From Gaiella sp. (lineage in GTDB: Bacteria > Actinomycetota > Thermoleophilia > Gaiellales > Gaiellaceae): a stretch of DNA of 64,000 nt. Positions 54,483 through 63,759 of this stretch are shown one piece after another. Position 1 is the stretch's first letter. Each line of letters starts with the position of its first letter. Both the position numbers and the translations under genes were made by a program. The notes under the pieces were generated by a model. The model was given only the letters and a program-made list of their open reading frames with translations. It was not told where the DNA came from and searched no databases. The stretch covers positions 1,612,001 to 1,676,000 of the forward strand of contig JAOSJZ010000001.1 of NCBI GenBank assembly GCA_027493885.1, given 5' to 3'.

Positions 54483-54862
54483 TCGTCGTCGACGCCTCGG
54501 CTGCGGTGCTCGGTCTGCTGAACGACGGCGACGCGCGCGCGTACCTGGCCGGCGAGCCGTTCGCATGTCCCCACCTCGCCGACTCCGAGGTCGTCCATGC
54601 GCTCCGCACGCAGGCGCACCGCGGCGCCGTCGAGGCGGCGGACGCCGAGCGGGCAATCGTGACCTGGGCCCGGCTCGGCATGCGGCGGATGCCGATCGTC
54701 GGCATGCTCGAGCGGATCTGGGAGCTGCGCGAGAACCTGAGCGCGTGCGACGCCGCCTACGTCGCCGTCGCGGAGGCACTCGACGCGCCGCTCGTCACCG
54801 CAGACGCACGACTCGCGCGGGCACCGGGCCCGACGTGTCCGGTCACCGTCGTGCGCAGCTGA
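54479..54862 (+). CDS. vapC: VapC-type PIN-domain toxin RNase
   Basis: A 127-residue PIN-domain protein. Acidic metal ligands: Asp in IVVDASAAV near residue 5, Glu in DSEVVHAL near 37, Asp in SACDAAYVAVAE near 93 and in LVTADARLA near 108. This matches FitB/VapC toxins, which cleave tRNA or rRNA in a Mg-dependent way. It is coupled to the FitA-like antitoxin. The module is bounded by convergent housekeeping genes, with no other mobile sequence. Confidence 0.86.
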   Translation: MIVVDASAAVLGLLNDGDARAYLAGEPFACPHLADSEVVHALRTQAHRGAVEAADAERAIVTWARLGMRRMPIVGMLERIWELRENLSACDAAYVAVAEALDAPLVTADARLARAPGPTCPVTVVRS

Positions 54863-54865
54863 CGC

Positions 54866-55279
54866 TCAGCTGCCCGGCCTTGCCCCCGGGGCTCGCACCG
54901 CAGCGTGCAGCACGTCGAGGTCGCGCCCGTACGTGAGCAGCTGCTCTGCCTCGGCCGGCGTGACCCAGCGCGCCTCGTCGACCTCGTGGTCGAACGAGAG
55001 AGCACCGCCGGCGACACGCAGGCGCCAGTAGCGCACGCGCTTCGGGCGGTGACGCGAGTCGACGTAGGACGTCGAGGGGAGCTCTCCCTCGAGCGCGCAC
55101 GCGAGACCGGTCTCCTCGGCGACCTCGCGAAGCGCGCATGCCTCGTCCGCCTCGCCCGGCTCGCACTTGCCCTTCGGGAACGTCCAGTCGTCGTACTTCG
55201 GGCGATGGACGACGAGCACCTCGAGCCCTTCGGCGCCCGTGCGGAGCGCGACACCGCCCGCCGCGCGGACAACGGTCAC
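54866..55279 (-). CDS. NUDIX hydrolase
   Basis: A 137-residue hydrolase of nucleoside diphosphates linked to other groups. The NUDIX box GKCEPGEADEACALREVAEE, followed by TGL, is complete. The N-terminal AAGGVALRTGAEGLEVLVVH and the WTFPKG pattern resemble the MutT/DIPP group that acts on (di)inositol polyphosphates, (d)NTPs or Ap4A. The GTG start overlaps the stop of the CYTH-CHAD gene. This hints at a phosphate-related role (inference). Confidence 0.86.
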   Translation of the reverse strand: MTVVRAAGGVALRTGAEGLEVLVVHRPKYDDWTFPKGKCEPGEADEACALREVAEETGLACALEGELPSTSYVDSRHRPKRVRYWRLRVAGGALSFDHEVDEARWVTPAEAEQLLTYGRDLDVLHAAVRAPGARPGS

Positions 55280-56675
55280 GAGAGCGGCGTCGCGGCGCGA
55301 CGCAGTGCCTTCCAGGCCGACGGCCAGGCCGCGCGAGCGGCCGCCTTCTGCTCGTCCTCGCGCGCGAGGAGCCGGCTCGCGGCGTTCGCGTCGCCGCCGC
55401 CCGTGGCCCACTCACGCAGCCGCGCCTCGGCGACCGTGGCGTCCTGGTGCTCTCCGAGCACGTCCTGGAGCGCCTTCGCGGCGTCGACGAACGCCCTCCC
55501 TCGCTTGCCGAGCGCCGGCGACGCGAGCTCGGCGGCGTATCGGGCTCGCTTGACCCGGATCCGGCCCGCATGCAGCTCCGCGTCCGGCGAATCGCCGTCG
55601 AGCCGGTCCAACACGCGGCGCGTCCTGCGCCACTCGCGGCGCCAGACCTCCGCGAGAGGCGTCTCCACCCCGCTCGGCGGGGGCTCCGCGACCGCGTCGA
55701 GCCGATCGAGAAGCGCCAGGTAGCGGTCGCTCGAGAGCGCGTCGACGACGACGGCACGGGCCTCCACCCGCTCCTCCTCGAGCGTCGCGAGAAGCGCGGC
55801 GGGCACGGTCTCGTCTCCGAGCGCCTCGGCGTCTGCAGTGAGCCGCTCGAGCAGGACGTCGAGGTCGCGCGCGGGCCCGAGCGCGCGGCCGAGCCAGCCG
55901 AGCTCGTCGCGCAGCGACGCGGCCCACGACGCGTCGACGAGCTCTCGGCCGGCACGAAGGAACGCGCGCAGGCGGCGCGTCGCCACGCGAAGCTGGTGGA
56001 GCTCCTCGGGGTCGGATCCCAGGCGGGTGCCCGGGTCGTGGAGCAGGAGGCGGCGCGCCTGCTCGGCGAGAGCGTGACCGAGGGTATCGAGCGGGCCCGC
56101 GTCCCGGCTCGGTTCGCTGACGGCGGGCGGGGGAGATCGAGCGCCCGGAAGAGCTTCGGGCGCAGATCCCGGCTCGGCGTCGCGCCTGCCCGCTCGAGCT
56201 CCCGCGCGAGCGACCGGAGCGTGCGCTCGCCTCCGCCGACGAGCTCGATCTCGAGCTCGCGGAAGCGCCGCGTGACGCGCTGGCCCTCGAGAAGCGACAC
56301 GGCGTCGTCGACGATCTCCGCCCCGTCGGCCAGGACGACCTCCCTGCGGGTGCGAAGGCGGGCGACGGGGCGCAGCTCGCGGCCGCGGAGGAACGCGACG
56401 AGCAGCGACGAGAGCTCCAGCGGAGGCCGCGCCGGCGGCCCGGCCTGCTCGAGCTCGAGACGAGCCGCGCCGCGGGGCAGCTTCAGCTGCCAGAGCCCCG
56501 CGCCCGCTTCGACCCGGTGGCGGAGCGTGAGGCCGTGCCGGGCGAGCACGAGGTCGTCCGTGTCGTGGTACGTCGAGGTGAACACGCGGACCGGCTGCGC
56601 CTTGCCCCCGAGCTCGGGAAGCACGAACCCGGCGCCCGGGGTCAGCTTGAGCTCGCGCTCGAGGGTCTTCTTCAC
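55276..56675 (-). CDS. CYTH-CHAD domain protein, frameshifted
   Basis: N-terminal CYTH (triphosphate tunnel metalloenzyme) domain, with the ExExK motif in LERELKL near the start. A CHAD domain follows, with DPEELHQLRVATRRLRAFLR and further Arg/His helices (RIRVKRARYAAELA). CHAD binds polyphosphate. The frames are joined by one missing base in the G/C run at 56122-56133, giving ALDLP-PPAVSEPSRD. About 466 residues when restored. It probably links polyphosphate granules with a triphosphatase or tunnel activity. GTG start. Confidence 0.82.
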
Positions 56676-56856
56676 GCTCCGAGCGTAACCGGCGATCGTG
56701 GTCGTGATGGGCGCGACCGTCACGCGGGCGAGGCGTGGGCCGATCGATCTCCCGCGCGAGCACCAGGACGGGGACGCTCCCGTCGACCGGCGCCAGGTGG
56801 AGTTGTGGAACGCAGCTCCGGCAACGGCCTTCGGGTTTCCGTTAACGTGCGCGCCC

Positions 56857-57477
56857 GTGCGCCTGTCGCTCACGCCGAAGACGACCGAGTTCTTCGTGCT
56901 CTTCGCCCAGGCGGGCGAGAACGCGCTCGAGGTCGCGCGCCTCGTCGACCGCCGCTTCCGCGAGCATCCGAGCTCGGGGATCACGCAGGAGGAGGTGAAG
57001 GCGGCGGAGACCGAGGGCGACGAGATCACGCGCGACCTGATCCAGCTCCTCAACACGCAGTACCTGACGCCGTTCGACCGCGACGACATCTACATGCTCG
57101 CGATCGAGATCGACGACATCGTCGACGATCTAGAAGAGGCCTCCGACCTGCTCGGGCTCTACGGGATCGAGCTGCCGACGAAGCACGCGGTGCAGCAGAC
57201 CGGGCTCATCGTGGCGGCAACGGAGCAACTCTCGATCGCGTGCGACAACCTGAAGAGCTTCGCCGGCGTCCAGGAGGCGCTCCTCGAGCTCAAGCGGCTC
57301 GAGGACGAGGGCGACCGGATCCTGCGCGACGGGCTCGCGTCGCTGTTCCGCGACGACCGGATCGACCCGCTGATGGTGATCCGCTGGAAGGACGTCTACG
57401 ACCGGCTCGAGCGCGCGCTCGACAGCTGCGAGACGGCGGCGAACGTGATCGCGAACATCGTGGTCAAGAACGCGTAG
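56857..57477 (+). CDS. DUF47 (TIGR00153) phosphate-transport accessory protein
   Basis: A 206-residue helical PhoU-like protein of the DUF47 family, found beside Pit phosphate permeases. It has repeated acidic metal-binding helices: EEVKAAETEGDEITRDLIQL, DRDDIYMLAIEIDDIVDDLE (ExxxD/DxxxD) and LKRLEDEGDRILRDGLASLF. It probably modulates the adjacent Pit transporter. The GTG start agrees with the conserved LTPKTTEFFVLF N-terminus. Pit follows after a hairpin. Confidence 0.88.
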   Translation: MRLSLTPKTTEFFVLFAQAGENALEVARLVDRRFREHPSSGITQEEVKAAETEGDEITRDLIQLLNTQYLTPFDRDDIYMLAIEIDDIVDDLEEASDLLGLYGIELPTKHAVQQTGLIVAATEQLSIACDNLKSFAGVQEALLELKRLEDEGDRILRDGLASLFRDDRIDPLMVIRWKDVYDRLERALDSCETAANVIANIVVKNA

Positions 57478-57505
57478 ATGGTGTCCGACCTCAGTCGGAC
57501 ACCAT
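57478..57505. repeat. Perfect hairpin between DUF47 and pit
   Basis: ATGGTGTCCGAC and GTCGGACACCAT form a perfect 12-bp stem around CTCA, beginning right after the DUF47 stop. It could be a partial terminator that lowers pit expression, or a relic of the GGTGTC/GACACC repeat family seen at 6.8 and 28.2 kb. Confidence 0.6.
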
Positions 57506-57560
57506 CGGGTCGCGACGGGCGGGGTGTCGAAGCGAAGCCCGCCACCGGTCGGAGCACGCG

Positions 57561-58667
57561 ATGGAGCTGACGCTGTGGGCGGTCGTGGCGATCGCGCTGT
57601 TCTTCGACTTCACGAACGGCTTCCACGACACCGCGAACTCGATCGCGACGAGCGTCTCGACGCGCGCGCTGAGCCCACGGGTCGCGGTGGTGAGCGCAGC
57701 GGTCCTCAACTTCGCCGGCGCGTTCGTCTCGGTCGAGGTCGCCGCCACGATCGCGAAGGGCATCGTCGATCAGGAGGTGATCACCCTCGAAGTGGTCATG
57801 GCCGGGCTCGTCGGCGCCGTCACCTGGAACCTGATCACCTGGCTCGGTGGCCTCCCGTCGAGCTCGAGCCACGCGCTGATCGGCGGCATCGTCGGCTCGG
57901 CGATCGCGGCGTCAGGCTGGGACGTCGTCAACTGGGGCGGCGTCAAGGATAAGGTCCTGATCCCGTCATTTCTCGCGCCGCTCCTCGGCGTCGTGCTCGC
58001 GTTCGTCCTGATCCTGGTGATCACATGGCTCATCGCCCGCAGGCCACCATCGAGGGTCAACCGCGGCTTCCGGCATGCACAGCTCGTCTCCGGCGGCTTC
58101 GTGGCGTTCACGCACGGGACGAACGACGCGCAGAAGACGATGGGGATCATCGCGCTCGCGCTCGTCGCGTCGGGTCACCTCGATGCGGACTTCGAGCGCC
58201 CGCCGACCTGGGTCATCGCCTCCGCCGCGTTCGCGATGGGCGCGGGCACGTACGCCGGGGGCTGGCGGATCATCAAGACCCTCGGCCAGCGGATCGCGAA
58301 GATCGACCCGCCGCAGGGGTTCGCGGCACAGACGGCGACCGCCTCGATCCTGTGGGCGACCGCGCATCTCGGCTTCCCCGTCTCGACCACCCACACCGTC
58401 TCGGGCTCCGTGCTGGGAGCGGGCGCGATCCGCGGCTTCTCCGCGGTGCGCTGGGGCGTGGCGGGGAACATCCTCGTCGCGTGGATCCTCACGCTTCCCG
58501 CTGCGGCGCTCGTCGGCGCCTTGATGGAGCTCGTCACGCGGCTCCCCGGCGGACACGTGATCGTGTTCGTGCTCGCGATCGTCATCGCAGCCGCCGCGTT
58601 CGGCGCCAGGCGCTGGGAGACCCGCAGGCTCGTTCCGGCGGAGCCTGTGCCCGCAGCGGCGGGATAG
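57561..58667 (+). CDS. pit: Low-affinity inorganic phosphate transporter Pit
   Basis: A 368-residue proton-coupled phosphate permease. PHO4 signature repeats: ALFFDFTNGFHDTANSIATS near residue 12 and TNDAQKTMGIIALAL near 192. Two helix bundles match PF01384; PVSTTHTVSGSVLGAGA is the conserved element near the end. The short C-terminal tail is Pro/Ala-rich. It works with the preceding DUF47 protein. It is convergent with the pst operon, so low- and high-affinity uptake lie back to back. Confidence 0.92.
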   Translation: MELTLWAVVAIALFFDFTNGFHDTANSIATSVSTRALSPRVAVVSAAVLNFAGAFVSVEVAATIAKGIVDQEVITLEVVMAGLVGAVTWNLITWLGGLPSSSSHALIGGIVGSAIAASGWDVVNWGGVKDKVLIPSFLAPLLGVVLAFVLILVITWLIARRPPSRVNRGFRHAQLVSGGFVAFTHGTNDAQKTMGIIALALVASGHLDADFERPPTWVIASAAFAMGAGTYAGGWRIIKTLGQRIAKIDPPQGFAAQTATASILWATAHLGFPVSTTHTVSGSVLGAGAIRGFSAVRWGVAGNILVAWILTLPAAALVGALMELVTRLPGGHVIVFVLAIVIAAAAFGARRWETRRLVPAEPVPAAAG

Positions 58668-58746
58668 CGGGCGGGCGCACGGCCGTCGACGCGAGAGGGC
58701 GGCCCGCCGGCTGCCTTCTCGCTCTCCCGCTCCCTCCGTGGGCATG

Positions 58747-58779
58747 CGGCGCGTGAGGAGGTGGTGCAGAGGTGGTGAA
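58747..58779. repeat. 11-bp tandem repeats between pit and the phoU stub
   Basis: GAGGTGGTGCA and GAGGTGGTGAA are adjacent, with a weaker CGGCGCGTGAG before them. The reverse complements (TTCACCACCTC, TGCACCACCTC) share the TCACCA core and 11-base phase of the PHO boxes at 62.6 and 63.7 kb, but the site lies between two gene ends, so it controls no obvious gene. Confidence 0.35.
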
Positions 58780-58800
58780 CGCCACCCCCTCCGGGCAGGG

Positions 58801-58971
58801 CTAGTGGCTCGCGTCGGAGAACTCGTGGAACTCGCCCGTCACGTCGCACAGCTCCGCGTCCTGCGAGATCAGCGCCTCGAGCGCGCCGCGCAGTGCCTCG
58901 AGCACGACCGCGCCCTGCTCCTGGAGGCTCGACTCGAGCTCGTCGAGCCGATGCCGGTGCTCGGCCCTCAT
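58801..58971 (-). CDS. Truncated PhoU-like stub (56 aa)
   Basis: A 56-residue frame overlapping the pstB stop by [24 protein letters not shown], then [20 protein letters not shown] is the first helix pair of PhoU; the protein then ends with [13 protein letters not shown]. Full PhoU is about 215 residues with two three-helix bundles, so most of the protein is absent. No further PhoU sequence follows downstream. PhoU normally restrains the Pho response, so its loss or reduction is notable. Confidence 0.65.
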   Translation of the reverse strand: MRAEHRHRLDELESSLQEQGAVVLEALRGALEALISQDAELCDVTGEFHEFSDASH

Positions 58972-59876
58972 CCGAACCTCCCCGTCACGTAGTCCTCGGT
59001 GCGCCTGTCGGCGGGTTGGGTGAAGAGCTTCGTCGTCGTGTCGTACTCGACGAGGACGCCATGACGGTCGACCCCGTCCTCGCCCAGCTCGACGGAGAAG
59101 AACGCAGTCAGGTCGGCGACGCGCGCTGCCTGCTGCATGTTGTGCGTGACGACGATGATCGTGTAGTCCCGCTTGAGCTCGCGCATCAGGTCCTCGATCG
59201 CCGCGGTCGCGATCGGGTCGAGCGCCGACGCGGGCTCGTCCATCAGCAGCACGTCGGGCTCCGTCGCGAGAGCGCGCGCGATGCAGAGCCGCTGTTGCTG
59301 TCCCCCGGAGAGCGAGAGCGCGGAGTCGCCGAGCCGGTTCTTCACCTCGTCCCACAACGCCGCCCGGCGCAGGCAGCGCTCGACGCGCTCGTCGAGGCCG
59401 TGCTTCGTGCCGAGCACCCGCGGGCCGAAGGCGACGTTGTCGTAGATCGACTTCGGGAACGGGTTGGGCTTCTGGAAGACCATCCCGATGCGCCGGCGTA
59501 CCTCGACCGGGTCGACGACACGCGCATAGAGGTCCCTCCCGTGGTACTCCACGGTGCCGGTCACCCTCGCGTTCGGAATCAGGTCGTTCATGCGGTTGAA
59601 GCAGCGGATGAACGTCGACTTGCCACAGCCCGACGGGCCGATGAAGGCCGTCACGGTGTGCTCGAAGATGTCGATCGAGACGTCCCGGAGGACGAGGTTG
59701 TCGCCGTAGGAGACGTCGAGGTCGTCCACGTGGAACACCCGCTCGCGCCGCTCGATCTCCTCCCGCGGCGTGCCGAGCGAGACCTCGGCGATCCTGCCGC
59801 TGTCGATCGACGGGCTGTCGGCGCTCAGGCGCGGGCGGGTCGTGGGCGCTATCTGCTCGGACTCCATCTGGGTCAT
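58968..59876 (-). CDS. pstB: Phosphate ABC transporter ATP-binding protein PstB
   Basis: A 302-residue ATPase. Walker [26 protein letters not shown] (the PstB-specific phrase), [19 protein letters not shown], signature [11 protein letters not shown], Walker [13 protein letters not shown] and H-loop VVTHNMQQA are all present. The N-terminus is extended by about 45 residues compared with E. coli PstB (ATG plus a second ATG at MESEQ). It energises PstA/PstC for high-affinity phosphate uptake. Its stop overlaps the phoU stub. Confidence 0.93.
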   Translation of the reverse strand: MTQMESEQIAPTTRPRLSADSPSIDSGRIAEVSLGTPREEIERRERVFHVDDLDVSYGDNLVLRDVSIDIFEHTVTAFIGPSGCGKSTFIRCFNRMNDLIPNARVTGTVEYHGRDLYARVVDPVEVRRRIGMVFQKPNPFPKSIYDNVAFGPRVLGTKHGLDERVERCLRRAALWDEVKNRLGDSALSLSGGQQQRLCIARALATEPDVLLMDEPASALDPIATAAIEDLMRELKRDYTIIVVTHNMQQAARVADLTAFFSVELGEDGVDRHGVLVEYDTTTKLFTQPADRRTEDYVTGRFG

Positions 59877-59881
59877 CACTC

Positions 59882-60724
59882 TCACCAGGTCTGCCGGTAG
59901 CGGTTGCGGAGGAAGATCGCGATCGCGTTCATCGAGAGCACGATCGCGAGGAGGACGATGATCCCGGCGGCAGCGAGGGTCTGGAAGGCCGGGTCCGGAA
60001 GCTTGACCCACGTGTAGATCTGCACCGGCAGCGCCGTAAAGGCGCCGAGGATCGTCGGGTCGAAGGCGACGTACTGGAGGGCGCCGATCAGGAGGAGCGG
60101 CGCCGTCTCGCCCACCGCCCGCGAGAGCGCGAGGATCGAGCCGGTCGCGATGCCCGGGATCGAGGCCGGCAGCACCTGGCGCGAGACGACCTGCCACTTC
60201 GTGGCGCCGAGGGCGTACCCGCCCTGGCGGATCGAGCCCGGGACGGCTCGGATCGCCTCGCGGGAGGCGATGATCACCGTCGGCAGCACGAGGAGGGTGA
60301 GGATGATCGCGCCCGCGAGCAGCACGCGCCCGACGCTCACCGGGCCGCGGACGACGAACGCGAGCCCGAGGATCCCGTAGACGATCGAGGGGACGGCTGC
60401 GAGGTTCTGGATGTTGAGCTCGAGCAGCCGGTTGTACCAGCGCTCCTTTCGCGCGTACTCCTCGAGGTAGATCGCCGTCAGCACCCCCACCGGCACCGCC
60501 ATCAGGAGGAGCAGCGCCGCGAGGTAGACCGTCGCGAGGATCGCAGGCCTCGCGCCCGCCTCCTCGGCGACCGTCGAGGGCGGATCGATGAAGAGCTGCT
60601 GCGAGAGCGCCGGGATGCCGTCGATCAACGTCGTCACGAGCAGCCATGCGAGCGTCCCGAAGGAGACCCCGAGGCAGAGCATCATTGCCGCGACGAACAG
60701 CCTGCTCTTCGTTCTCCGCGACAT
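59882..60724 (-). CDS. pstA: Phosphate ABC transporter permease PstA
   Basis: A 280-residue permease with six membrane segments; the cytoplasmic coupling loop contains [20 protein letters not shown] and the core has [16 protein letters not shown]. Its TM1 leader is [20 protein letters not shown]. The ATG overlaps the pstC stop by one base. Works with PstC as the phosphate channel. Confidence 0.93.
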   Translation of the reverse strand: MSRRTKSRLFVAAMMLCLGVSFGTLAWLLVTTLIDGIPALSQQLFIDPPSTVAEEAGARPAILATVYLAALLLLMAVPVGVLTAIYLEEYARKERWYNRLLELNIQNLAAVPSIVYGILGLAFVVRGPVSVGRVLLAGAIILTLLVLPTVIIASREAIRAVPGSIRQGGYALGATKWQVVSRQVLPASIPGIATGSILALSRAVGETAPLLLIGALQYVAFDPTILGAFTALPVQIYTWVKLPDPAFQTLAAAGIIVLLAIVLSMNAIAIFLRNRYRQTW

Positions 60725-61665
60725 CAGTCGTACACCTCCCGGAACCGGCGGACGAGCCGGATCGAGATCACGTTCATCACGAGCGTCAGCGCGAAAAGCG
60801 TGAGGCCGACGGCGAAGATCGTCTTGTACTCGATCGAACCGGTCGGGAGATCGCCGTTCCCGGTGGCGCCGATGAACGCCGTCATCGTCTCCATCGGCTC
60901 CCGGGGGTCGAACGTGATCTGCGGGAGCTGCCCGACGGCGATCAGCACGATCATCGTCTCGCCGACCGCCCGGGAGATCCCGAGCACGAAGGAGGCGATG
61001 ATCCCCGAGATCGCGGCCGGCACGACGACGCGCGTCGAGACCTGGAGGCGATCGGCGCCGAGGGCGTAGGCACCGTCCCGGAGCGCCTGCGGGACTGCGG
61101 CCATCGCATCCTCGGAGAGCGAGGCGATCGTCGGGATCAGCATCACGCCGAGCACGAGGCCGCCCGCCAGCACGTTGAAGATCTCGACCTCGAGGCCGAG
61201 CGACCGAAGCAGCGGCGTCACGGCGGTCAGGGCGAAGTAGCCGTAGACCACGGTCGGGATCGCGGCCAGGATCTCGAGAACCGGCTTGAGGACGGCCCGG
61301 ACGCGCGGGCCGGCGTACTCGCTCAGGAAGATCGCCGATCCGAGCCCGGCCGGCACCGCCACGAGGAGGGCCCAGAAGGTGACGACGAAGGTCGCGAGGA
61401 TCAGCGGCAGGACGCCGAACGTCCCGGGCTCGAAGAGCGGCGCCCACTCGGTGCCCGTGAAGGACTTCCACGGGCTCACCTCGGAGAAGAACTCGATCGC
61501 CGGGAAGAGCAGCGAGACGACGATCCCGACGGTCGTCACGACGGACACGAGCGCGGCCAGCCCCAGGACCCCCTTGATCGCCAGCTCGCCGAGCCTGCGG
61601 CTCGACGGGCTCAGGTCGATCTCGGTGATCGCCCGAACGGGCGGCGCGCTCACGTCCGTCGCCAC
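60724..61665 (-). CDS. pstC: Phosphate ABC transporter permease PstC
   Basis: A 313-residue permease with six or seven membrane segments. Conserved: [40 protein letters not shown] (coupling loop) and [17 protein letters not shown]. The GTG start overlaps the pstS stop by one base; the Pro-rich N-terminus carries [15 protein letters not shown] before TM1. Pairs with PstA. Confidence 0.92.
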   Translation of the reverse strand: MATDVSAPPVRAITEIDLSPSSRRLGELAIKGVLGLAALVSVVTTVGIVVSLLFPAIEFFSEVSPWKSFTGTEWAPLFEPGTFGVLPLILATFVVTFWALLVAVPAGLGSAIFLSEYAGPRVRAVLKPVLEILAAIPTVVYGYFALTAVTPLLRSLGLEVEIFNVLAGGLVLGVMLIPTIASLSEDAMAAVPQALRDGAYALGADRLQVSTRVVVPAAISGIIASFVLGISRAVGETMIVLIAVGQLPQITFDPREPMETMTAFIGATGNGDLPTGSIEYKTIFAVGLTLFALTLVMNVISIRLVRRFREVYD

Positions 61666-62579
61666 TACGTCACGTCGTCCAGCTTCGCGAGGTTCTCGTC
61701 GATCTGGGCCTGGTTCAGCGGGACGAACTGCGCCCGCTCGGCGATCTCCGTCTCGTGCTCGAGCATGTAGCGGAGGAAGCTCTCGACCTCGCTGCGCCCG
61801 AGCGCCTCCGTGCTCGCGTAGACGAAGAGCGGCCGCGCGAGGGGAACGTACTCGCCGCCCTGCGCCGCCTCGACGCTCGGCGCGACGCAGCCCGAGCCGC
61901 CGTCGATCTCGAGCGCCTTCAGTTCGGCCTGGTTCTCCTCGTAGTAGGAGAAGCCGAAGTAGCCCATGCCGCCCTCGGTTCCCTTGACGCCCTGCACGAG
62001 CACGTTGTCGTCCTCCGAGGCCTGGTAGTCGGTGCGGCTCGCGCCGCCGTCGCCGTTGATCACCTCGGTGAAGTAGTCGAACGTCCCCGAGTCCGTTCCC
62101 GGCCCGAAGAGCTCGAGCGGCTCGTCCGGGAACGATGCCCTCACCTGGCTCCACGAGCTGGCGGTCGAGCCCGGCTTCCAGATCGCGTTCAGCTCGTCGA
62201 CGGTCAGGCACGTCGCCCAGTCGTTCGCGGAGCTGACGACGACCGTGAGCGCGTCGTTCGCGACCTGGAGCTCGACGTACTCGACGCCGTTCTCCTTGCA
62301 GATCGCGACCTCGTCCTCGTCGATCGGCCGCGACGCGTTCGAGATGTCCGTCTCGCCGCGGCAGAAGCGCTCGAAGCCGCCGCCCGTGCCGGAGATGCCC
62401 ACGGTGACGTCCGCGCCGTTCTCGTCCCTGAAGCTCTCGGCCGCCGCCGTAACGTACGGGCCGACGGTGCTCGATCCGTCGGCGGTGACGGAGCCGCCGT
62501 CCGAGCCGCCGCCGCACCCCGCGGCGACGAGCGTTGCCGCGGCGATCGCTCCGGCGGCGAGGGCTGTGCGCAATGTCAT
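61665..62579 (-). CDS. pstS: Phosphate-binding lipoprotein PstS
   Basis: A 304-residue periplasmic-type binding protein anchored as a lipoprotein: signal peptide with lipobox LVAAGC (Cys22), then a GGGSDGG linker. Phosphate-binding loops: ADGSSTVGPY near residue 34, GISGTGGGFERF and SRPIDEDE, and FGPGTDSGTFDYFTEV near 160, typical of PstS. It is the first gene of pstSCAB, preceded by a three-unit PHO box, so it should be induced by phosphate starvation through PhoB. Confidence 0.94.
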   Translation of the reverse strand: MTLRTALAAGAIAAATLVAAGCGGGSDGGSVTADGSSTVGPYVTAAAESFRDENGADVTVGISGTGGGFERFCRGETDISNASRPIDEDEVAICKENGVEYVELQVANDALTVVVSSANDWATCLTVDELNAIWKPGSTASSWSQVRASFPDEPLELFGPGTDSGTFDYFTEVINGDGGASRTDYQASEDDNVLVQGVKGTEGGMGYFGFSYYEENQAELKALEIDGGSGCVAPSVEAAQGGEYVPLARPLFVYASTEALGRSEVESFLRYMLEHETEIAERAQFVPLNQAQIDENLAKLDDVT

Positions 62580-62642
62580 CGACCCCTCCCTTTAATCGGT
62601 GTCGGGGCCAGTGTTCCGGCCGCCCTGCCGCACATGGGCGCC

Positions 62643-62675
62643 CGACTGGTGAACGGATGGTGAGGAAGTGGAGAG
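62643..62675 (-). promoter_or_regulatory. PHO box upstream of pstS
   Basis: On the minus strand three contiguous 11-base units read CTCTCCACTTC, CTCACCATCCG, TTCACCAGTCG. Actinobacterial PhoP/PhoB sites are direct 11-bp repeats with a TTCACC-like core, so this fits. It is 64 bases before the pstS ATG. Confidence 0.65.
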
Positions 62676-62680
62676 GCCCC

Positions 62681-63618
62681 TCAGACGAGCGCGGAGCGCC
62701 TGGCGGGAAGGATGCAACGGATCTCGAGCCCCGCACCCAGGCCGCCGCGCGCCTCGACGGTGCCGCCCGCCTGGGTCACGACGTGCTTCACGATCGCGAG
62801 CCCGAGCCCGGTCCCGCGGGAGGCACGGGCGCGGTCCGCGCGGTAGAAGCGCTCGAACAGCCGGCCGAGATCGCTCTCGGCGACGCCCACGCCGTCGTCC
62901 GTGCCGCGGAGGATCACGTTGCCCGCGTCGCGCTCGACCGCGAGGGTGAACGTCGCGCCGGGTCCCGCGTAGCGGATCGCGTTCTCGGCGAGGTTCTGCG
63001 CGACGACCCGGAGCATCCGCGGCCGGACCTCGAGCTCGATGCCGGGGTCCCCCGCGACCGCGAGCGCGACACCCACACGGCTCGCGCGCTCCTCGAGCTC
63101 GCCGGCGACGGCCGCGAGCTCCGGAAGCACGGCGACGGCGCCGAGCGAGACCACCCGGGAGCCGGACTCGAGCTCCGAGAGGAAGAGCACCTCGTCGATC
63201 AGCTCCCGGATCTGGTCGACCTCCCCCCGGGCCTGCTCGACGAGCGCGTGCACGTCCTCCCCGGGGAGCGTCGCCATCTCGAGCAGCGAGAGGAGGCGTG
63301 CCAGGGGGTGCGGAGCTCGTGCGAGACGGCGGCGGTGAATCCCGTGCGGAGCTCCTCGTAGGCGGTGAGGTCGCCACCGCGGCTCAGGTACACGAGACGC
63401 TCGCGCCGGCCGCCGACGTCGTACGGGACGACGAGTGGGATGATCCCCGCGTCGCCGGAAAGGAGGCCCTCGGGGATCCGCTCGCCCTCGCGGAGCCCGT
63501 CGATCGACTGCCGCGCGCGGCGACTCGCGCCCAGCACCCGGTCGGCGTCGTCGAGCACGACGACCGACTCGCGGCTCTCCTCGAGCAGCACGCGGCCGCG
63601 TGTGGCGTCGACCTTCAT
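62681..63618 (-). CDS. phoR: PhoR-like sensor histidine kinase, frameshifted
   Basis: A kinase of about 312 residues without membrane helices: a PAS-like N-domain (VVVLDDADRVLGASRRARQS), then the H box VSHELRTP and a HATPase_c (NLAENAIRYAG, GTDDGVGV, GTGLGLAIVKHV). The H box breaks at a run of five G on the plus strand (63304-63308): one more base gives TPLARLLSLLEMATLP and joins the two frames. Its partner is PhoB, transcribed divergently. Downstream on the same strand lies pstSCAB. Confidence 0.85.
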
Positions 63619-63646
63619 CGTCGCGGTTGTAACAGACGCGTCAGGC

Positions 63647-63672
63647 ACTTCTCGCCGACGCGAGAGGTGCCA
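63647..63672. promoter_or_regulatory. Inverted repeat between phoR and phoB
   Basis: GGCACTTCTCG and CGAGAGGTGCC are complementary except at one G-T position and flank CCGACG-type bases. It lies between the divergent phoR and phoB starts and could be an operator or leader hairpin. Confidence 0.35.
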
Positions 63673-63684
63673 GGTAAGTGCCTC

Positions 63685-63717
63685 CTCACCACTCGGATAC
63701 CATTCGTTCCCCAGCCG
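63685..63717 (+). promoter_or_regulatory. PHO box upstream of phoB
   Basis: Three contiguous 11-base units on the plus strand: CTCACCACTCG, GATACCATTCG, TTCCCCAGCCG. They share the (C/T)TCACCAnTCG pattern and the order of the pstS box. It ends 42 bases before the phoB ATG, consistent with autoregulation. Confidence 0.6.
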
Positions 63718-63759
63718 TCGCCCCCACGGCCGTCGGGTCGATGCCACACTCGAGTGCGC

